Assembly (NCBI GenBank): GCA_022767285.1
Contig: JALENY010000022.1
Location: 20,184-84,183 of the forward strand
DNA length: 64,000 nucleotides
Direction: 5' to 3'
Source of the DNA: Lachnospiraceae bacterium
GTDB lineage: Bacteria > Bacillota > Clostridia > Lachnospirales > Lachnospiraceae
Below, one piece after another: positions 59,601-64,000 of this stretch. A program made the position numbers and the translations under genes. The notes under the pieces are model-generated. The model did no database searches. It saw only the letters and a program-made list of their open reading frames with translations, and was not told where the DNA came from. How positions within the stretch are numbered: the first letter of the stretch is position 1; the number at the start of each line of letters is the position of its first letter.

Positions 59601-59875
59601 CTTATCTTTTGCCTCCGGGAGAATCAATGTTATTTATTAACTGCTGTATTAAATAATATTCCCCAATTATTCTTTTTTACGATGCTATATTCCTAATGAA
59701 TCTTCGGCATCAAACCACATCTGCATCATCCCATCAAGATACAGCTTTGCATATTCAAGCGGTTCATCATGTCGCTTTTATTATATGTTATACTGTTTTA
59801 TATGATTTTCTTTCCCTTGTTTTTTCCCTTATCAGAGTTTGTAAACTCGTATGGAAAGATATAACATGATTCCTC

Positions 59876-60253
59876 CTACTTTTTGTTGCTGAATTCATAG
59901 GCTTTCCGAAGCCATCCCAATAGTTCGTCATCAATTTCAGATGTGCTGCCGATAACAACATGATGTGTCCACCGATTTCGCGCTGCTTCTGTGCAAACAG
60001 CAATTCTTTCAGATTCTTTGGGGTAATTAAGACCAAAGGTTACCACCAGGTAGTGGGGTGGAAGCTCTGCTTTCTTTTTCACTCGTGCAAAAGAAAAACA
60101 GGCAAACATATATCGATTGGATAGAGATATCTGCGTCTTTTGCACCTTGATGCTATACTCGCATCCTAATTCCGATAATCTGTCCAAAAGCAGTTCATAC
60201 ATTTCAAACTCATTCGGTCGATTGTCAAAAAAAGCAAGCTCATCTATATTCAT
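59876..60253 (-). CDS. DUF5655 domain protein
   Basis: 125 residues: DELAFFDNRPNEFEMYELLLDRLSELGCEYSIKVQKTQISLSNRYMFACFSFARVKKKAELPPHYLVVTFGL, characteristic of the DUF5655 family, and a C-terminal DELLGWLRKAYEFSNKK. Role unknown; often found beside DUF1801/DUF2200-type small proteins, as here. Its ATG overlaps the stop codon of a 33-residue frame (ATGA), suggesting coupling. Confidence 0.82.
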   Translation of the reverse strand: MNIDELAFFDNRPNEFEMYELLLDRLSELGCEYSIKVQKTQISLSNRYMFACFSFARVKKKAELPPHYLVVTFGLNYPKESERIAVCTEAARNRWTHHVVIGSTSEIDDELLGWLRKAYEFSNKK

Positions 60254-60351
60254 GATTCTATCTCTCTTTCTATCAGTTCTACTGCTATTTCAAATGCAGC
60301 GATCCGACGTTTCGCCTCTTTCCATTCATCCTTTGTATGACTCATTGGCAT
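60250..60351 (-). CDS. Short coupled frame upstream of the DUF5655 gene (33 residues)
   Basis: 33 residues (MPMSHTKDEWKEAKRRIAAF and EIAVELIEREIES), one charged amphipathic helix. AAGGTG precedes the ATG, which lies 10 bases after the DUF2200 stop; the stop overlaps the DUF5655 ATG. It may be a small protein or a leader that couples translation. Evidence is position and composition only. Confidence 0.45.
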   Translation of the reverse strand: MPMSHTKDEWKEAKRRIAAFEIAVELIEREIES

Positions 60352-60360
60352 AACACCTTC

Positions 60361-60711
60361 TTACTTTCTCAGTATTTTCTCCATTGCCTTGCCCTTGGCA
60401 AGCTCGTCCACCAGTTTGTCGAGATAACGAATCTCACGCATCAGCGGATCTTCGATATTTTCAACACGGATCCCGCATACCACGCCGGTAATCTTTTCGC
60501 GGTTCGGATTCATAGCCGGAGCCTGCCGGAAGAAGTTACCGTAGGTAAGCTCACTGCCTGCAAACGCATCGAGCTGCGGCACGGAGTATCCGGTAAGCCA
60601 GGAAGTAACTTCATCAACCTCTGACTTGCTGCGACCTTTTCGTTCTGCTTTTGCTATCAAAAGGCCATATACCTTGGAAAAGGACATGGCAAACACTTTT
60701 TCATTCTCCAT
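60361..60711 (-). CDS. DUF2200 domain protein
   Basis: 116 residues: [38 protein letters not shown] near the start and [25 protein letters not shown] at the end, typical of DUF2200. Function unknown. The ribosome-binding site is weak. A short upstream frame (60657-60782) with GGGAG before its ATG overlaps the start and might be a coupling leader. Confidence 0.85.
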   Translation of the reverse strand: MENEKVFAMSFSKVYGLLIAKAERKGRSKSEVDEVTSWLTGYSVPQLDAFAGSELTYGNFFRQAPAMNPNREKITGVVCGIRVENIEDPLMREIRYLDKLVDELAKGKAMEKILRK

Positions 60712-60797
60712 GATTTGGTCCAGTCCACCTTCTCCTGAGTTTCCTCAGTTGTTTCTCGAATAATCTCTTCAATCGGTTTCATCTGTATCTCCCTATC

Positions 60798-61205
60798 TCA
60801 GGCGTGGTTATCGGTTTCGCAGCACCACACGGCAATTCTCTTGATCAACTCTATATCGACCTTACCATATGGAATACGGATCGTTCCTTTGTCCGTCTTG
60901 TATTCTTTCAAGGCTTCTGCAAATTCCTTGACTGCTGCAGGCCCCGGATACAGGCCAATGTGTTTCTTTGAAGCAGCAAAATGAAGAATGTTATGTTCCT
61001 TCCAGAAAGTCGGCATACTCCAGGAAATGCGTTCTTCTGCTTCCGGCAATGCCTCTTTCAGTGCTTCTCTGATGAGGCAAAGATCCGGTCTTTTCGAATC
61101 TTCCTGAAGCGCAATATACTCGTCAATCGTCTTTGGCTTTACCGAGCAGTAGTGGCTCTGGCCTGTATTTTTAAATTCTCTCCCGCAAATAGGACATTTC
61201 CACAT
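60798..61205 (-). CDS. DUF1801 (YdhG-like) protein with N-terminal zinc ribbon
   Basis: 135 residues. An N-terminal zinc-finger-like part (WKCPICGREFKNTGQSHYC) is joined to a DUF1801 domain (LIREALKEALPEAEERISWSMPTFWKEHNILHFAASKKHIGLYPGPAAVKEFAEAL). DUF1801 proteins have a frataxin-like fold; an iron-chaperone role has been proposed for some. GAGGAA precedes the ATG. First of the DUF1801-DUF2200-small-DUF5655 run. Confidence 0.85.
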   Translation of the reverse strand: MWKCPICGREFKNTGQSHYCSVKPKTIDEYIALQEDSKRPDLCLIREALKEALPEAEERISWSMPTFWKEHNILHFAASKKHIGLYPGPAAVKEFAEALKEYKTDKGTIRIPYGKVDIELIKRIAVWCCETDNHA

Positions 61206-61313
61206 ATATTGTTCCTCGCTCTCAGCTGTTTTCTTTAATAGTACTTTTCAATTTTCTTATTCAAACTGAAATTTAAGCGCTTTCAGGCCCACCTGAAGCC
61301 TAAAAGTTTCCAT

Positions 61314-61637
61314 CTATTTCTTTTTGCGATATTTGGGTTCAATGCCTACGACATACACTACCATAGCAACAATACTAATAAGCATCGCACCCAATATAGG
61401 TATAATAATCAAACCCGAATTTTGCCCATCTAATAAAGGCAATCCTATTAACGTAAACAAAGCACCATACACGCACCACAATTTGCCCAAAGCACGATTA
61501 TAACCTTTCACATCTTCTATGGACGGCACCTCAGCATTTGCCCAAAAGCCAAAAGGTTTTGCTTTCTTGGAATTTAAATCATAAATGCCCATTACAATAA
61601 ATAATACGCCCATTATTGCCCAAATAATGAATGCCAT
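61314..61637 (-). CDS. Small multi-pass membrane protein
   Basis: 107 residues with three hydrophobic segments (AFIIWAIMGVLFIVMGIYDL; LWCVYGALFTLIGLPLL; LIIIPILGAMLISIVAMVVYVVGI) and a central KPFGFWANAEVPSIEDVKGYNRALGKLW stretch seen in a widespread uncharacterised Firmicutes family. The reading frame is open without a stop from this gene back through the GIY-YIG fragment. ATGs at 61661, 61652 and 61637 are possible; 61637 gives the family-like start. Confidence 0.7.
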   Translation of the reverse strand: MAFIIWAIMGVLFIVMGIYDLNSKKAKPFGFWANAEVPSIEDVKGYNRALGKLWCVYGALFTLIGLPLLDGQNSGLIIIPILGAMLISIVAMVVYVVGIEPKYRKKK

Positions 61638-61661
61638 TAATCTTTCTTCCATAAGATGCAT

Positions 61662-61913
61662 ACCTCTCTGATACAGTTTTTTTATCTTGATGATAATTTT
61701 CTCAATTTCAAGCTCTGCCTCTTTTATCTCTGCGATGGTTTTTAATTTGAGTTTTTCACTATCCGGGCTTCCCTGGCTTTCCTTCTCATGTTCAAAAACT
61801 CTGTGACCAGTACCTTTTCCAATATAAAAAATCTGCTTATTACGGGGATCAATTAAGCCATAAACATAATAATCTCCCAGAGCTAATAAACTCTTTTCAG
61901 AAAATCTGTCCAG
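61662..61913 (-). pseudogene. GIY-YIG (LEM-3-like) nuclease domain fragment without a start codon
   Basis: One frame on the minus strand reads FSEKSLLALGDYYVYGLIDP, then RNKQIFYIGKGTGHRVFEHE and SPDSEKLKLKTIAEIKEAEL. This has the YVY/YIG pair and the Arg of the GIY-YIG fold, as in LEM-3-like nucleases. The fragment begins just after the stop of the HTH gene with no ATG, GTG or TTG, and the C-terminal half of the usual domain is replaced by a charged stretch running in frame into the membrane protein gene. Most likely a deletion remnant. Confidence 0.65.
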
Positions 61914-61916
61914 GCT

Positions 61917-62129
61917 TCACCCTTCCCTTTTCACATACGTCAGTTCAATATCATACCCCAGTGCTTCCATCATCTGAACAAAAGTCTTATTGACCACACC
62001 ATCCTGCTTCTTTATCACGCGATTGACATAGGCCTTCGTGGTGTCAATTTCATCTGCCAGCATCACCTGAGACTTTCCCTGTTCTATACACTTTACCTTT
62101 ACATCTACTTCGATATTGTTTTTGACCAT
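61917..62129 (-). CDS. Small helix-turn-helix protein (XRE-like)
   Basis: 70 residues: EVDVKVKCIEQGKSQVMLADEIDTTKAYVNRVIKK is a helix-turn-helix, followed by NKTFVQMMEALGYDIELTYVKREG. Proteins of this form are common on integrative elements of Lachnospiraceae. GAGGG precedes the ATG. Confidence 0.85.
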   Translation of the reverse strand: MVKNNIEVDVKVKCIEQGKSQVMLADEIDTTKAYVNRVIKKQDGVVNKTFVQMMEALGYDIELTYVKREG

Positions 62130-62256
62130 AAATACATCCCTCTATCGAATTTATCAGTTATCTTTTTCGTATAATTTATAGTACATCATTTATGACATTT
62201 TTTCAATCAAAAAAAGAGGCTCACCACCTAAGCAGCAAGCCCCCATAAATCAATAT

Positions 62257-62514
62257 TTACTTCCATATTACCCTGACATCATTGCCTGGATGAATCTCAA
62301 TACTCTCAATATATTCATCCATCAGTTCCGGTGTGAGTTTCATCACTGCAAAACTCTCATGTACTTTCACACGACTAAACTCCCTGACCTTATCCTCAGC
62401 CGACGAAAGCTGTTCCTTAAGTCCCTCATACTTCTTCCTGAGCAGTTCCAGCTGATCCGTTGATGAATCATAGCTTTCCTTTTTCCCCAGAGCATAAGCT
62501 TCAAATTCTGCCAT
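62257..62514 (-). pseudogene. Probable serine-recombinase C-terminal tail
   Basis: 85 residues ending in EFSRVKVHESFAVMKLTPEL, MDEYIESIEIHPGNDVRVIW and K, with a coiled-coil part before (DQLELLRKKYEGLKEQLSSAEDK). This resembles the extreme C-terminus of large serine recombinases of mobile elements. No catalytic domain is present. The frame stays open upstream to about 62604 without a plausible start, so this is a remnant. Assignment from pattern memory only. Confidence 0.45.
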
Positions 62515-62605
62515 TCTCTTTGTAAATACCGATAATACAGTGCATACTGCACGGTCAAGGAGTGCATTCGTTCCGGCGAACAGAGCACGACGACAATATG
62601 TGTTT

Positions 62606-62680
62606 CATATCTCAAAATCCGAGTCAATGGCATGGCCTGTGGCGGCATAAATGCTCCATTGACACAGTTTTTGAGATATG
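62606..62680. repeat. Imperfect inverted repeat at the accessory junction
   Basis: CATATCTCAAAA (62606-62617) with TTTTTGAGATATG (62668-62680), then GTCAATGG (62623-62630) with CCATTGAC (62656-62663): a cruciform-forming structure of about 28 pairs with mismatches and a loop of about 20 bases. It lies just upstream of the recombinase remnant. It may be a mobile-element end or a decayed site. Confidence 0.55.
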
Positions 62681-62799
62681 ACCTTTCATAATCAAGCAGA
62701 TCAAAGGATTGCTCTGCTTTCCGGAAAGCGTGCACTGAACTAGCGGAAGGGATGCACTGAAACTCCGTGCAGTGTGCTCTGTCTGGTCGGTATATACAC

Positions 62800-62883
62800 C
62801 TATCCATTGAAAAAACTTAATTCCCCACCTACCAGCCCACCAATAAATCCTATAACAAACATATCTAGTATAATTCGCTTCAT
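62800..62883 (-). CDS. Very short membrane frame (27 residues)
   Basis: MKRIILDMFVIGFIGGLVGG followed by ELSFFNG, one hydrophobic segment. Its ATG overlaps the stop of the upstream gene (TAATG), so it would be coupled. It may be the truncated start of a longer membrane protein cut off at the junction with the recombinase remnant. Confidence 0.4.
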   Translation of the reverse strand: MKRIILDMFVIGFIGGLVGGELSFFNG

Positions 62884-63089
62884 TACCTTTTTCGCCTTTT
62901 TACCACTTCATGCTCATATACAGTAAGATATTCCGAAAGTTCCTTTTTCTCTTGAATTGCTCTCATTAAAGCATTTCTATACTCATTCTGACCACAAGAA
63001 TAATTCTCGATACATGGAATATAACCAAATATTTTTTTGTATTCAATATTAAATGTTTTTATTGAATCTTTGAAAATTCTATCATCCAT
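62883..63089 (-). CDS. Small hypothetical protein (68 residues)
   Basis: 68 residues: MDDRIFKDSIKTFNIEYKKI, FGYIPCIENYSCGQNEYRNAL, ending in a basic VVKRRKR. The ATG at 63089 overlaps the end of the metallopeptidase-like frame by 8 bases; the frame is open to 63158 but that part lies entirely within the neighbour. AT-rich like its neighbours. Might be an immunity-type partner of the toxin-like gene upstream, but no family is recognised. Confidence 0.6.
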   Translation of the reverse strand: MDDRIFKDSIKTFNIEYKKIFGYIPCIENYSCGQNEYRNALMRAIQEKKELSEYLTVYEHEVVKRRKR

Positions 63090-64000
63090 AAACTCTTTTC
63101 TCAATTTCTTTCTTAAATCTATCAGTCGTATTTGGAAACCATTTTTCAACAAAGGCACAAATATTCATATTACCAGATGTATATATTGCAAATAAATTTG
63201 CAAAAGTCTCTCGTTGCACAATTTTTTCTTCTGCTTCCCATGCAAACCAATATGTATTATTGTCATGACCATAAAAACTCATTCCATTATTTTCATAAAC
63301 TTCAATTATTTTTGTATCATTAAAAAAAACTCCTGACAAAATATCTGAAATATACATATTGTCCATTACATCAAATTTTTTTAAATCTTCTATCATTATC
63401 GAGAAGTTCTTATTTCCTTGTACCGTACAATTATTCGTCCAATACTTATCTGCATCCATTGCATTTTCAAAATCTTCACTTAGTGAAACTCTTCCCAACA
63501 CATCATCTACAAAATGTCCAAATTCATGTTTAAATGTTTTTGCATATTCAATGTCATCTTTAGCTTCATCCATTCTAATTGTTTTGGTTTCGTCATCATA
63601 ACAAGATCTTTCTTTTATGACTTTTCCATTTATAACTTTCGCCTTAGCTCCACAAACTTCAACTTGAGTACCATATTTTTCAATAAAATCTAATATTACT
63701 GTAGGTGCATCTGATAAAGAATCCATAATACATTTTCTTCGTTCTTCTGGTAATACTTCTTTAAATTCCCAATAAATTCGCTCACATTCTATTTCTTTTC
63801 TTCACAACAAATTTAGTCTTGTTGATACATCACTGATTTCACGCTGTGCATCTATTAACTCTTTATTTATATCACCAAGTTCTCGTTGATTATTTTCTAA
63901 ATCAGAAATTCCCCTTTCTAAATTCTTACCAAGTCCTAACTTATCTAAAATTGCCTTCTTTTGTTCAAGTTTTGCTTCTTCAGACTTAGAACTTTCTAAT
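63082..64000 (-). pseudogene. HExxH metallopeptidase-like protein, interrupted by UGA, 5' end outside window
   Basis: The C-terminal 214 residues (from ATG 63726) contain KTFKHEFGHFVDDVLGRVS, a zinc-protease-like HExxH, followed by ETFANLFAIYTSG with a possible third ligand. Upstream the same frame continues to the window edge as a coiled coil (KLEQKKAILDKLGLG, ISDLENNQRELGDINKELID), broken by a TGA at 63802-63804. A coiled-coil N-terminus with a C-terminal metallopeptidase resembles phage-head-type or polymorphic-toxin proteins of mobile elements. Base composition is far more AT-rich than the chromosome. Either a nonsense mutation or two separately translated parts; no strong ribosome-binding site precedes 63726. 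Confidence 0.55.

Noticed and set aside
59685..59777. Minus-strand stretch reading EPLEYAKLYLDGMMQMWFDA
   Set aside because: Looks like the end of a small protein but has stops just upstream and no start; too short to call even as a remnant.
60657..60782. 41-residue frame ahead of DUF2200 ([20 protein letters not shown]...)
   Set aside because: It has a good GGGAG site, but the second half only reads the DUF2200 start in another frame; at most a leader peptide.
62367..62807. 146-residue minus-strand frame across the inverted repeat
   Set aside because: Overlaps the recombinase-like frame and the repeat; no family features or ribosome-binding site.
63802..63804. Selenocysteine reading of the in-frame TGA
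   Set aside because: No convincing SECIS-like hairpin directly downstream, no selenoprotein family match, and decay in an AT-rich mobile segment is simpler.
1..64000. CRISPR arrays, rRNA, tRNA and riboswitches
   Set aside because: No regularly spaced repeats, no rRNA sequence and no tRNA cloverleaf or riboswitch core was recognised by eye; a covariance-model search (Infernal, tRNAscan-SE) would be needed to exclude small RNAs.

Overview
The window looks like a chromosomal segment of a gut-type Lachnospiraceae (Clostridia, Firmicutes). It has a V-type ATP synthase, spore maturation genes spmA and spmB, RicT, an anaerobic molybdenum hydroxylase, a FeoA-FeoA-FeoB system with its small Cys-rich partner, a hexuronate/beta-glucuronide locus and moderate GC. 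This is inference from gene content; no 16S gene is present. Most genes lie on the minus strand, so the fork probably runs from high to low coordinates.

Layout. 1-1.8 kb: 3' end of a V-type ATPase operon (B, D). 1.85-2.35 kb: AT-rich, gene-free, with three perfect DnaA-box 9-mers. 2.36-12.3 kb: housekeeping genes (trxB, DUF885 peptidase, LytTR regulator, spmA, cytidylate-kinase-like gene, recQ, spmB, rsmI, URO-D family protein). 12.5-18.2 kb: an AraC regulator and a surface-polymer acylation operon (SGNH, DUF4358, MBOAT, DHHW). 17.4-22.4 kb: a block resembling the Bacillus yaaO-tmk-holB-yaaT-yabB order (trmN6, ricT, holB, guanylate-kinase-like gene, and a decarboxylase split into two overlapping frames). 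22.5-27.9 kb: three-subunit molybdenum hydroxylase with a two-component system directly upstream on the same strand. 28-34.4 kb: DEDDh exonuclease and an ABC exporter with a divergent TetR regulator. 34.5-44.8 kb: glucuronide utilisation (uxaC, uxuB, uxuA, GPH transporter, beta-glucuronidase, two AraC regulators) and a 38-residue membrane peptide. 44.9-49.4 kb: CmpB-like membrane protein, thioredoxin, bacteriohemerythrin, cation/proton antiporter, orphan HicB. 49.6-59.6 kb: HMA-domain protein, a lipoprotein operon of unknown role, an Fe-S protein, a YgjP-like peptidase, and the feoA-feoA-feoB-Cys-rich-fur operon. 59.9-61.7 kb: small DUF genes. 61.7-64 kb: a decayed, AT-rich accessory segment (GIY-YIG fragment, HTH protein, probable recombinase tail, metallopeptidase-like gene interrupted by UGA).

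The clearest observations beyond ordinary annotation are: (a) a dispersed repeat family in at least four places, one copy supplying the stop codon of recQ; (b) almost identical promoters ahead of the HMA gene and the feo operon, in a locus whose Fur-like regulator lacks the usual His cluster; (c) genes under 60 residues with strong ribosome-binding sites; (d) a decarboxylase split into two frames with an internal Shine-Dalgarno; (e) a tandem repeat with 11-bp spacing ahead of bacteriohemerythrin; (f) spmA and spmB separated and on opposite strands. I did not find a clearly new defence or biosynthetic system. The best candidates for undescribed functions are the 57-residue/283-residue/lipoprotein operon and the co-regulated HMA protein.
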